Shown: piece by piece, positions 21,664-31,880 of the stretch
Position numbering within the stretch: the first letter of the stretch is position 1
Layout: each line of letters begins with the position of its first letter
NCBI RefSeq assembly: GCF_002775205.1
Contig: NC_036456.1
Location: forward strand, 24,131,968-24,195,967
Source: Xiphophorus maculatus
Taxonomy: Eukaryota; Chordata; Actinopteri; Cyprinodontiformes; Poeciliidae
Direction: 5' to 3'
DNA length: 64,000 nt
Made by a program: the position numbers and the translations under genes
The notes under the pieces: generated by a model
Seen by the model: the letters and a program-made list of their open reading frames with translations, nothing else
Told to the model about the DNA's origin: nothing
Database searches by the model: none

Positions 21664-24600
21664 CTACTCACATGTGTGAATTCTGATGTGAGAAGTCAAA
21701 AGGTATTTTTTAGTGAAACTTTTCCCACAGATCCCACAGGAGAAAGACTTCTCTCTTGTGTGACTCTTCATGTGAAGAAGTAAAAATGACCTAAAAGGAA
21801 AACATTTTCCACAGGTCCCACATGAGAAAGAATTATCTCCTGTATGAGTCTTCATGTGAAAATGTAAAAGGTGTTTTACAGCAAAACCTTTTCCACAGGT
21901 CGCACATGAGAAAGGCTTCTCACCTGTGTGAGTTCTCATGTGAATAACTAAGTGAGATTTATACAACCAATTTCTTCCACAGGTGCCACAAGAGAAAGTC
22001 TTCTCACCTGTGTGAAATCTCATGTGAGCATTTAAACTTTTTTTATGAATAAAACTTTTCCCACAGGTTCCACATGAGAACGGCTTCTCTTCTGTATGAA
22101 TCATCATGTGAGCAGTTAAGCTTTTTTTACGAGTTAAACGTTTTCCACAGATCTCACATGAGAAAGGCTTCTCACCAGTGTGAGTTATCATGTGAGTATT
22201 TAAACTTTTTTTATAAGGGAAACTTTTTCCACAAGTTCCACATGAGAAAGGCTTCTCACCTGTGTGAGTTCTCATGTGATCAACTAACTGAGATTTAAAC
22301 AAATAATCTTTTCCACAGATGCCACAAGAGATCACCTTCTCACCTGTGTGAAATCTAACGTGAGCAGTTAAAGTTTTTTTATGATTGAAACATTTTCCAC
22401 AAGTCCCACATGAGAAAGGCTTCTCACCCGTGTGAACTCTCATGTGAACAGTTAAACTTTTTTTACAAGTGAAATTTTTTCCACAGGTCCCACATGAGTA
22501 CGGTTTCTCACCTGTGTGAATTCTAATGTGACAAGTCAAGTCAGATTTCCTCCGGAAACCTTTTCCACAGGTCCCACAAGAGAAAGGCCTCTCACCTGTA
22601 TGAGTCGTCATGTGATAAAGTAACTGAGATTTAGACGCTAAACTTTTTCCACAGGTTGTGCACGTGTAAGGCTTCTCACCTGAGTGAGTTCTCATGTGTC
22701 TGTTTAAAGTGCCAATCTGATGGAAACCTTTTCCACAAGTTGCACATGTGAACGGTTTTTCATCTGTATGAATTCTCATGTGATCAATTAAACGACTCTT
22801 ATAAGGGTGATCTTTTCCACAGGTTGAACATGTGAAAGATTTCTTGGCCGTGTGAGTTCTCACGTGTATTATGAAGGAATTATTTCGAGAAAAGGTTTTA
22901 TCACAAATTTTACAAGAATATAGATTTTGGTTTGGTTGAGTTTTCTTGTGTGTTTCTTTTTCTGAAGTCTCAGTTGTGCCTTTCTGCTGTTTGTTCACCA
23001 AAATGTCATCAGTCTCCTGTTTCAGCACAAGATGCTCTTCATCCTGACTGATGCAGAGTTGCTTCTCTTCCTCTTTGAACTCTTGATGTTCTGGTTCCTC
23101 TTGTTCCTCTTTTATCTGCAGAGGTTCTGGTTCCTCTTTTATCTGCAGAGGTTCTGGTTCCTCTTGTTCCCGTTTTATCTGCAGAGGTTCTGGTTCCTCT
23201 TGTTCCTCTTTTATCTGCAGAGGTTCTGGTTCCTCTTGTTCCCGTTTTATCTGCAGAGGTTCTGGTTCCTCTTGTTCCTCTTTTATCTGCAGAGGTTCTG
23301 GTTCCTCTTGTTCCCGTTTTATCTGCAGAGGTTCTGGTTCCTCTTGTTCCCGTTTTATCTGCAGAGGTTCTGGTTCCTCTTGTTCCCGTTTTATCTGCAG
23401 AGGTTCTGGTTCCTCTTGTTCCCGTTTTATCTGCAGAGGTTCTGGTTCCTCTTGTTCCCGTTTTATCTGCAGAGGTTCTGGTTCCTCTTGATCCAAAGTG
23501 GAGTTTTCCTCCGGGTTGCTGAGCTCATTGAGAACCTCCTCCTCTTTCCAGCATTGTGGGAGATCTGGACAAAAAGACAAAACAAAAGCTTGAATATGTG
23601 AGTCAATGACAAATTCATTAACAAAAATTAAAATAAAAATATTCTTCAGCGAACATGTGTGCTTTCATAAAAAAATAAAATCTCCGCCGCAGTTCATCTT
23701 TTTTAGCGATATTTTCTTGCCATTTGTGATATTAATTGGAAACGTGTTTTATGGATTTTCCTTAGAGATATTTAGTGGAAAGATGCGCTGTGAGAGTCTG
23801 GGGCTGTCCTTTTCACATTCTGCCAGTGAAAAGCCTTTTCACAGCTTGAGCACCTGGTGATCGCGTAGCTTAATCCACCGGATGGTTTGAGTTCTTTCAT
23901 AATAGGCGACCATGTATTTTATTTTTTTGGTAATAAATTCCTCAATTTTTGGACTTTTGTGTACACTTATATGTGCTGTTATTATTCAATGATACAAAGT
24001 TTTGTTTGAGGGGAAAAAAAACAACAGAACTTAAACAATAATAAATATAAGAATACGCTCTAAGAAAAGCATAAATAAATTAATATTTTAAACACTTACT
24101 CATTAAGCTCTTACCAGTAGTTTCTTGAACTGGTAGATTAGAGATTAGAGAGTCATGGATCTTAAACTTTGATTTTTTTTTTTTTTTTTTTTAAGGTTTT
24201 GTTGGCTCTATTGGCCTTTAATAACAGTTTTTAGACACGAAAGTCGGTTACGACAGAGAGGGAAAACGTGCAGCAGAGGTCATAATCCAGGTCAGTTTTG
24301 AATAACTAATAAAATTAGAGAGGCCTCCTACAAAATTATGCATGGATACTATTTGCCAATCAGTATATGCAAAAAGTCAAAAAGGAAATTAACATAAAAT
24401 GCTCACTATTTTCACCCCGAAACCTTTTTGGCTTTGCATTCATATAAAAAAAAAGTTTTGTGGAGATGTCGTTTATAATCGATAATGTATATAAATATTT
24501 TGTTTTATGTTGAGACAATTAATCTTAGTTTTCACAATTGTTCGAGAAAAGGAAACATATTTTTAGTAAAGTTTTTTTAATCACAAATGTAAATTCAATA

Positions 24601-24952
24601 GACTAATTCCTCGTTTTGTGACTTTTAAAATTGAAGTAATTAACTAATTCCTGTTGCTCTTTCAATCAATCCATCAGTCAATCAACCAAACATTAGCAAA
24701 GCAATATAGACGCTCAACAAGGCGTCTAAGTATTCATGTCTGTGGTCTCATCCGTATCAGTAAAACATGAAGGTGTTTCGTACCTATTCGGTGTAAGATG
24801 ATCTTCGGTATCCGGCTGAAATCCATCAGTCTGCGCTGATCCTCCATCTCTTCCTCCATTTTAACGTTGATTTCTTTCCACTCTGTGAATGTTTCTCCAG
24901 CAGGAGTTACCTGCTCGTTGATAAACTCTCTCTGAGGCGGAACTGAAGACAT
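21664..24952 (-). CDS. ZNF-5: C2H2 zinc-finger protein with long acidic repeat, two exons
   Basis: Exon 1 is 24784-24952 (169 nt, [20 protein letters not shown] domain) and exon 2 is 21664-23564; the phase-1 join gives 689 residues with no break. Order: N-terminal domain 1-56, [17 protein letters not shown] joint, 11 tandem 12-residue units of [12 protein letters not shown] or [12 protein letters not shown] at about 81-214, the [17 protein letters not shown] block, then 15 C2H2 fingers with TGEKP linkers from about 271 to the end. The stop TAG (21664-21666) lies at the MITE junction, where the linker AAG has become TAG. Likely nuclear DNA-binding regulator. Upstream lie an I-like LINE 3' end and, farther out, the family promoter box at 25395-25460. 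Confidence 0.88.
23092..23492 (-). repeat. 36-bp coding minisatellite in ZNF-5 (SUMO-motif repeat)
   Basis: Eleven tandem units of 36 bp (one shortened to 27 bp) encoding LQIK(R/E)EQEEPEP. Every unit carries I-K-x-E, the SUMO acceptor consensus, followed by acidic residues. Homologous arrays: six units in ZNF-1 (about 1830-2052), eight in ZNF-2 (about 8890-9174) and six in ZNF-4 (about 13770-13990). Confidence 0.9.
23565..24783 (-). other. ZNF-5 intron
   Basis: Intron with a phase-1 donor GTACG and a pyrimidine-rich acceptor. It has a T-run at about 24172-24193 and a short stretch (23645-23690) like the ZNF-4 intron. No RNA gene or coding exon was recognised. Confidence 0.6.
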
Positions 24953-25027
24953 TTTCACTGAATACACGGAAATATTTAGCTAAACCTCAAACTCTTCAAG
25001 CCACCGTCTAACAAAGGAAAAGCTCTG

Positions 25028-25150
25028 ATTTGATCTTCCCCGCCTTCTTATTCTTTTTCTTCTTCTTTTTTATGGCGGTTGGCAAACAACTTATTGATGT
25101 GCATTACCGCCATCTACTGGAAAGGAGTGTGGATCGGGATAATATGTATA
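25028..25150 (-). mobile_element. I-like LINE 3'-end fragment upstream of ZNF-5
   Basis: On the minus strand the block GATGGCGGTAATGCAC, then TTGTTTGCCAACCGCCATAA and an (AAG)n-rich tail matches the 3' ends of the LINE copies at 38700-38760 and 54490-54560. It joins the host sequence at the same place (before ATCAGAGC), just upstream of exon 1, as in ZNF-7 and ZNF-8. Confidence 0.75.
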
Positions 25151-25163
25151 TATATTATCCCCC

Positions 25164-25235
25164 ACGAATTAATAAAATAATAATAATAATAATAAGAAGA
25201 AGAAGAAGAAGAAGAAGAAGAATTATTATTATTCT

Positions 25236-25291
<56 letters not shown>

Positions 25292-25322
25292 TAATAATAA
25301 TAATTATTATTATTATTATAAA
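25164..25322. repeat. Compound trinucleotide microsatellite
   Basis: Tandem TAA, AAG and ATT runs of about 160 bp next to the LINE tail. The long frame across it (poly-Ile, poly-Arg) is a by-product of the repeat, not a gene. Confidence 0.95.
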
Positions 25323-25394
25323 ACTTATATGCTTTTTAACAATTTCGTTTTCTTAAGGTAATTTAGTAAATAACAAAAATATTCAGAAATCTTC

Positions 25395-25460
25395 CCCGTG
25401 TTTCAGTGTGGCTGTACTGAAGAAACTGTGAACGATTCATAAGCTCCGCTTTAAATCAAC
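25395..25460 (-). promoter_or_regulatory. Conserved ZNF promoter box (ZNF-5, minus)
   Basis: Minus-strand match to the family box, with a TTCTTCAGTACAGCCACACT core. It is now separated from ZNF-5 exon 1 by the LINE fragment and the microsatellite, about 440 bp from the ATG instead of about 100. Confidence 0.5.
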
Positions 25461-25648
25461 TCGTTTAATATACAGTATTACTTAGTAAATTAAAATATAA
25501 TTGAAATATTCATTTATTTTATTTTCTGTATTAACCCTATTACAGCACAGTACTTTGAATAATAACTCATAGACTGATGTTTTAAAACCTTGTATTTCTG
25601 TTTATTTTAATTAATTTCTGGTTACATCTAATGAAGACTTGACATTAA

Positions 25649-26840
25649 ATTAATAAAAACATTTTACTTCATAAATGTAGGCTTAAAGAGAACAATGCTT
25701 ATTACCTGCTTGAATTGAGTAACCAAAGATACCCTTGATCTCAATACCACATTTTCTTTCATATTTTAATTTATTGAGTATGAATAGATCTGCTTAATTA
25801 GAACAAAACACGTACAGTTATTATATCGGCACATAAGATTGTAGTTTGTATGTTCAGATTCATTTTTAAAGTTAAACAGTATGAGGCCACAGGTGGTTTA
25901 GAGTATTGTATTTAACTGGAACATTTTGAATATAATTGAAAAAAACCGTCTCACAACAGAAACTTTTGGATAACTGACTTTAAACCCACATTTCTGACAT
26001 AAAATGTTTTTATTTGCTGGTCTGATTCCATGTTATTGAACATGACTGTTTAAATATACTCCAGCATATGAAATCCACTGAAATGAATTCAGAAGCACAG
26101 ATTGTAGAAAAATAGCCGAATCACTGATTTCTACATCTGTTGCAGCTGAAACAATGTAGGTGTAGTATCAGGTTCTTGTCAGTAGGTGGCAGCATGAAGG
26201 TGCTTCTGAGTCACATTTGTGATTTAAAATGTTTTTATTAAACATCGGAAGTTTAATATAAACATTTTATTAAAAAAAACTTTAGTAAATGTGTTAAAAA
26301 CATAAAACTTAATAATTAACTGAAAAAGCTTGAAAACATTAGTCTGTGTGTAATTATTTTATATACTGCGTTTCACTCAGGTGAACTGAGGTACTGAACG
26401 AATAGTAATGGAAAAACTTAAATTAATAAGAAAGTTTACTCTAATGAGCTATCACTCTTAGTTACCAAGGAGACATAAGTAATTTTCACTCAAGCAGCAT
26501 TTTATTAGTTATTGCAACAACATCATCAGTGTTTTTTCCAGACTGATCTATTCTCACTAAACATTCCCTCCCTACGTATACTTGGTCTTGAATTATCAAG
26601 CAAGCAGTATGCAAGCGTTATGTTTTACCACCATACAATAAGAGTCACAACCCCAGTTTACACATATAACTAAAAGAAACTATTTTCTAAATTTCCACTA
26701 ACAATAAAGTTTGTAATTTTTTTTTAACAAAGAGAAGAAGCACAGCAGAAAATTCAAAGCGGAACCAAAAATCATTTCCTGTTTCTTCAGTACAGCCAGA
26801 GTGAAACACACAAACTATAAAAACAGAGCACGCGGGACAG
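25649..26840. repeat. Left arm of 1.19-kb inverted repeat
   Basis: The reverse complement of this stretch reappears at 34171-35360 nearly base for base. It contains the ZNF-6 promoter region. The loop, 26841-34170, holds the whole ZNF-6 locus. Confidence 0.9.
26750..26823 (+). promoter_or_regulatory. ZNF-6 promoter box and TATA box
   Basis: AATTCAAAGCGGAACCAAAA, then TTTCTTCAGTACAGCCAGAG and GAAACACACAAAC, then a TATA box TATAAAAA at 26816-26823, about 80 bp before the ATG at 26900. This is the best-preserved example of the family promoter in the window. The start of transcription is inferred, not seen. Confidence 0.6.
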
Positions 26841-27616
26841 CCTTGGCTTTTCTTTTGTTAGAAGACAGTTTGAAAACAGGTTTGGTGTTTTCAGTGAAAA
26901 TGTCTTCAGTTCCGCCTCAGAGAGAGTTTATCAACGAGCAGGTAACTCCTGCTGGAGAAACATTCACAGAGTGGAAAGAAATCAACGTTAAGATGGAGGA
27001 AGAGATGGAGGATCAGCGCAGACTGATGGATTTTACCCGGATACCACAGATCATCTTACACCGGATAGGTACGAAACACCTTCATGTTTTACTGATTTAT
27101 CAGCTTAAAGAGAGTTTTTAGACAGATAAATAATCGTTGTGTTCGGAAACATATTTAAGGAATCGGCTCAAATTGTAAATATTAAGCAGAAGTAGAAAAT
27201 TCCTGAAGAAATTTAACCGGGGCCTGCCAAAGTGGGCCCGTTAGTTTGGACCCAGCAATGTTATTCAATGCTAACAATTAGCATCAATGCTAAGCTTAGC
27301 TAAATAGTAGTCAATAGCCTGTGGAGAGTCACAAGCATGTTGATTAACATGGACTTGCACCATTCAGTTAGTTAAAATTAGTGTATAATCTAAAATGAGC
27401 CAAAATGCTAATGTAAACCTAAATGCTGCCAGTAGCATGTGGGCTATCATTAGAATGTTGTCTTACATGGACTTCCTACATTCAGTGTCCTAAACATGGA
27501 TAATAAGTAAGAAAAATATCTAAAATCTTATTTTAGGGGAAAAGCTAATGCTTGCGCAGCAAGGCAGCGCCCTAACCTGAGAGGAAAAGATAATGCAGGC
27601 TAATATTATTGCACTG

Positions 27617-27732
27617 TCTCTGTGTCGCCCTGCGACAGACTGGCGACCTGTCCAGGGTGACCCCGCGCACCAGCACCTCCCAACCCCACTAGGGACAGGG
27701 GTGTTAGAAAATGGATGGATGGATGGATGGAT
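27617..27732 (+). mobile_element. LINE-tail repeat ending in (GGAT)n, ZNF-6 intron
   Basis: CGCCCTGCGACAGACTGGCG through AGAAAATGGATGGATGG. The same repeat sits at the same place in the introns of ZNF-7 (43139-43253) and ZNF-8 (55402-55533), with different numbers of GGAT units. It is therefore shared by descent within the introns, which align over about 27070-27800. Confidence 0.7.
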
Positions 27733-28149
27733 GTCCCTGGTCTTCTTTGGATACAGTCACAAATGTCAATTTAAAATTTCTAATATATACATTTAAAGAG
27801 ACGTGTTTACATATTCTTAACTCGTTGGCGCATTATTATCTATTGTATAAACGTAATAATTATATTGCATAGATATGATATTTCATGTCCAGGAGGTGGC
27901 GATAATATGCTTGTAGTGCAGCATAATGAAGGTTAGTACAGGGGCTAATAGGAGTTGGTCAGGTTTTTCTTCATGTTTGGTCTAAAACAGAGAGATACTG
28001 ATGCTGGTTTGCATTGTGGTTGAAATCAGCAATAGTATGCGCACTGTGAGCTGGATCCTAAACAGATCGGGACTGCACAGAAGGAAACGTCAGTCCGATC
28101 CTCCAGCTGTGGTGGCGATCCTAACTGACCGCCTTGAACGAAGCTGAAG

Positions 28150-28340
28150 TTGGCTTCTGGTTGTAGCTTCTGATTCAGGAAACGGCTAAAGGGCGATTAT
28201 AACAGAATGAAAGCTTCTTCAGTCATAACAGAGGCTCAGATGTCTTTGCTGAACATTTTCTGTTCAGTTTTTTACTTTTTAAATTTTTTGTTACACAAAA
28301 CAATAGCTGAATAACGGCAACAGCTATTTGTAACCTTGCA
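28150..28340 (+). repeat. Direct repeat, copy 1 (ZNF-6 intron)
   Basis: The text from TTCTGATTCAGGAAACGGCT through the CAATAGCTGAATAACGGCAA block recurs at 30485-30745 with substitutions and a 70-bp longer middle. It is non-coding and its family is not recognised. Confidence 0.65.
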
Positions 28341-29326
28341 ACCAAAATCAACAGAAGGGAAGATAGTGACAAAAGACGACACTAGATTCTGTTTAAGGGA
28401 TCCATGATTAGTTGTAGCAATAGATTTTATTTGGAAAATATTTATTTTAGATGTAAAAACAATACAGTAATGGTACTGTAGGTCATTTAATTTTTATAGA
28501 TTTTAATAAAATATTGTCACAGGAACGTCGCCATGTTGTTCACGTTGCAATGCACTCTGGGTAAATGACGTCAAATGGTCCAACTGCCTGGCTCCTCCAG
28601 CCAAAACAGTGATGAATAACGTTATTAAGCCTTTTCAAACTGAGCTGAAGCTTGTTGAAATCACAAGAGGTGAGTGGATAGACTAAACACGGCGGGTGGC
28701 TGAGTAGTTAACGGTTACAGTGTAAATGTAGCTTTACGGGCAAACCGCACAATAAATTTCATATCATCCAGGTTTTACTAATGATACAGGTTAAAGACAG
28801 ATAAATAATCGTTGTGTTTCGGAAACCTATTTAAAGAATCCACTCAAATTGTAAATATTAAATAGAATGATCAACTTTGACCTGAACTGTTTACTATTCA
28901 TCAATATCTAAATTACAGTTAGTTGATCTGACAGTCTTATCTTTACTCAAAGTGCTGTTTAAAGTTGGGTTCAAAATTATTATTTTTGATTATGTTTGTG
29001 TGTAATCTATTTGTTTTTGTTTTTCTTCTCTCTATATCAAATTACAATTTAAACATTGTGTTCATGGTGTAAATATAAAACTAAATATATTGTTTATTAG
29101 ATTAAGTTTGAGTCTATAAAAATTCAGGATTTTTACCATATACTTTTAGCCTTTAATTTAGTGACTGATTACATAATATAGTCGATGAAACCTTCAGGTT
29201 TGAAAACTCTGGGTTTTTCCCAGTGTATTACAAGCCTGGCGGGTGACCAGGCTAAGTATTCTTTTTTTATTAGTTTTAGTTGTTTTTTGACACACCAATA
29301 ATAGTGATAGCAAAGACGGGTTAAAG

Positions 29327-29534
29327 CAGGGATTGCCCAAAGTTGGTTCTCGAGGGCCGAGACGTTTTAGTCCTGCAGGTTTTAGTTTCCTCCCTGGTGG
29401 TACCAGCAACCTTTTTTCAGCATGTCAGTGTTCTTCTTAGGCCTTTAATGAGCCATCATTTGATCCAGGTGCGTTAAACCAGGGAGAGATCTAAAACATG
29501 GAGGGTGTCGGGCCTCTAGGACCGACTTTGGACG
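29327..29534. mobile_element. hAT-type MITE in ZNF-6 intron
   Basis: Starts CAGGGATTGCCCAAAGTTGG and ends ACCGACTTTGGAC, in the wording of an abundant fish hAT MITE (…CTCGAGGGCC…TCCTGCAGGTTTTAG…). Flanked by GGTTAAAG at 29319-29326 and 29535-29542, an 8-bp target duplication. The far terminus has lost a few bases. Confidence 0.75.
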
Positions 29535-29564
29535 GGTTAAAGAGTCTCTTTGGTGAAATAGTTG

Positions 29565-29930
29565 GAAGTAGAGGTGTGTCGATCGATCGGCCACCGATCA
29601 CAGTCGGCCGATTTTCGTGAAACAGTGTATGATCGTGATTGCCGATCACTAAAACCGATCACATCTATCTCTCTTCACAGCCTGCGTGTGCAGCTTATCT
29701 CCTCTTTTCTTCACGCTGTACAAGCGCAGCAACAAATCCTGTCGTGTGGAACTTTAACGCTCTGAGAGCGAATGGGGATGTTTGCATGTTGCGCCAGAAA
29801 AATACTTCAGATGTGAAGCACGTCAAAAATACAGCAACACGACTAATCTAATATCACATTTAAAAAACAAGCACCTGACAGAGTTTTGCTATATTGAAGC
29901 TCAATGCAGGAAAGAAAAAAAGGCGGCCAG
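29565..29930 (+). mobile_element. hAT transposon fossil with BED-type zinc finger
   Basis: Begins near GTGTGTCGATCGATCGGCCA, a hAT-like terminus. Inside it a decayed frame reads SVVWNF-like NPVVWNFNALRANGDVCM, then QKNTSDVKHVKNTAT, and after a frameshift ISHLKNKHLTEFCY. This is the layout of a BED finger (aromatic W/F, C-x2-C, H-x4-H) at the N-terminus of hAT transposases. The second Cys is now Arg (CMLR). The catalytic part is absent. Confidence 0.65.
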
Positions 29931-30484
29931 ACTCAGGTAAAGCAGCGCACAACTACCAACACTCTCCCGGATGAGTGTGACAGTCAGAAAGCTAAGCAAA
30001 TAACCTGAAAAATAATTTAAGTCAATGAGCTGGTGGTGTAAAAAGATAGTTCTGCTCTCTCTTTTGGACCGCCGCTACGCGCTACTTGTAGTAATAATTC
30101 ACAGACGAAGCGCCGCTCAACCTCCATCCGGCAGTGAACTCTCACACCGAACGTCTGCTTAAAGCTGCAGCTTGTAACTTAAAGATTTTACATAAAACTT
30201 TCGCTATGTCCTCCTAACATAAGACAGATAATCTCTGAAAATAAATCGATCTTCTCATCCTCCTCACTGAGTTCTGCAGAATTACTCAGCTCAGTCAGAA
30301 ACAGCCAATCAGAACCAGTGCAGAACAATTAGCTGTGCTCTCAGGAAGTTTTGATTTAATAACTCAGGATTGTTTATTTTGATGCAATTTGCATTTGACT
30401 TTGAATGAATGTTTCCTCTTGTACTTGACATTGATATAAGCAGATTTATTTGACTTATGTATAATTTATGGTACTGATATCCTT

Positions 30485-30745
30485 ACTGCAGCTTCTGATT
30501 CAGGAAATGGCTAAAGGGTGATTATTATGAAAGCTTCTTCAATCATAGCGGAGGCTCAGATGTCTTTCCTGAACAACTTCTGTTCTGATGTACATAATAC
30601 AGGATTTCCAAAGCTTAAAGCTAACGGACATCAAAATTTGATTTGAGAAACTGGTTTTAGCTTCTCATATTGTATAATTTTTGTTGTTGTGCACCAAACA
30701 ATAGCTGAATAATGGCAACAGCTGTTCGTAACCTAGTAACTGAAA
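30485..30745 (+). repeat. Direct repeat, copy 2 (ZNF-6 intron)
   Basis: Partner of 28150-28340. The intervening 2.1 kb holds the two hAT elements above. The remaining intron to 32520 has AT-rich sequence and one further MITE relative. Confidence 0.6.
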
Positions 30746-31494
30746 TAAACAATTAGTAGCAAACTAATGTTCTATTGAGAATAAAACATCGGCTTGTGAA
30801 ATTTTAATGACACTGCATTTTACATTAAGAAGACAAATATCCTAAGTTTTATGGATTTAGGATAAACACTAAAAATAGTGCTTGTAGGAGCTATTTATCT
30901 ACTGTACTTTCAGTTAAATCTTAAAATATAGATTATTTAGTTTATTTTTATTTTTTCCTTATTTTCTAGTTAATTTATAATCAGAATTTTAGTTTTTAAT
31001 TTGTTATTTAAGAATAAATAACAACCTAAATTTAAAATTTGGTTAGTAATTCACTTAATTAGTTAATTAATTTCAGTTTGGGATGTGGGTGTTTCACGAT
31101 ATAAATCGGTCATAAGGTTTTTTACCAGTCACTTCAGTCGTCAGTCAACCAGTCAGAGAACAGGTGCAGGAATCAGAACAGGAGAACCAGCAGAATCCTG
31201 TGACGACTGTAACATGTTTTGTCTGAATACAAAATAAAAACAAAGAACTGCATTTTAATCTTTCAGACTGCTTAAGCCAGAACCCACGGTGCATAAGGTG
31301 ACTATTTGAGTTGGATTCACCTTTTGTTTGATCACCTTTAAGTCTTAAGCTTTTTGATATTTGAATTTGAGTTTTGGACAAATAGTCTCTACAGTGCTTC
31401 CTGTTTTTAAGGTGAGGTTTTTATCAAGTAAAAGTCACACTTGGACCTTTACGTAAGTGGGATAAATTTTTGTCTTAAATGAGTTGTCATCTTT

Positions 31495-31880
31495 AATGGG
31501 TCAGTGAACCGATTGCAAATTTCTCGCAGATCATAGATTATCAATCTATAAAACGTTTGATCTGCCAATTTCGATTTTAGCCAAGGCCATTTTTTTTAAA
31601 ATTGAAATGTCGCTAAATATGGGAAGAAAGTTTCTGAACCGGTCTAACAGTGGGGTCACTGTTGATGACTACCAGCTTGCAGACATGACCTGGTGGGCCG
31701 GTCTATCAGTCAAACCTCTCACTGCAGAGCAGAAGAGGAAAGTGGCTGATTTTTAAACCTTTGCTGAAGTAGAAAAGATCAAAGGATGAGATTGGCTTCA
31801 CATAAATATCGACTGATCATCGATCTCCTAAAATTGAGGAAATGGTGCGAAATTGGCTCGATATTGTGTTGGTAGTAAAA
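31495..31880. mobile_element. Larger relative of the ZNF hAT MITE
   Basis: Shares blocks with the MITE at 21453-21663, including GCAGACATGACCTGGTGGGC and AGTCAAACCTCTCAC and the GATTGGCTTCACAT region, but is longer (about 385 bp). Ends are poorly defined. It lies in the intron just before ZNF-6 exon 2. Confidence 0.55.

Noticed and set aside
23092-23492. Regular 36-bp spacing suggesting a CRISPR array
   Set aside because: There are no spacers; the units are contiguous and in frame with a zinc-finger gene in an animal genome.
23032-23601. Plus-strand open frame rich in [10 protein letters not shown]
   Set aside because: It is the antisense of the ZNF-5 acidic repeat; the same artefact appears opposite ZNF-1, -2 and -4. 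The hydrophobic periodicity follows from the repeat, not from a membrane protein.
25030-25356. 108-codon frame with poly-Ile and poly-Arg
   Set aside because: Produced entirely by the TAA/AAG/ATT microsatellite.
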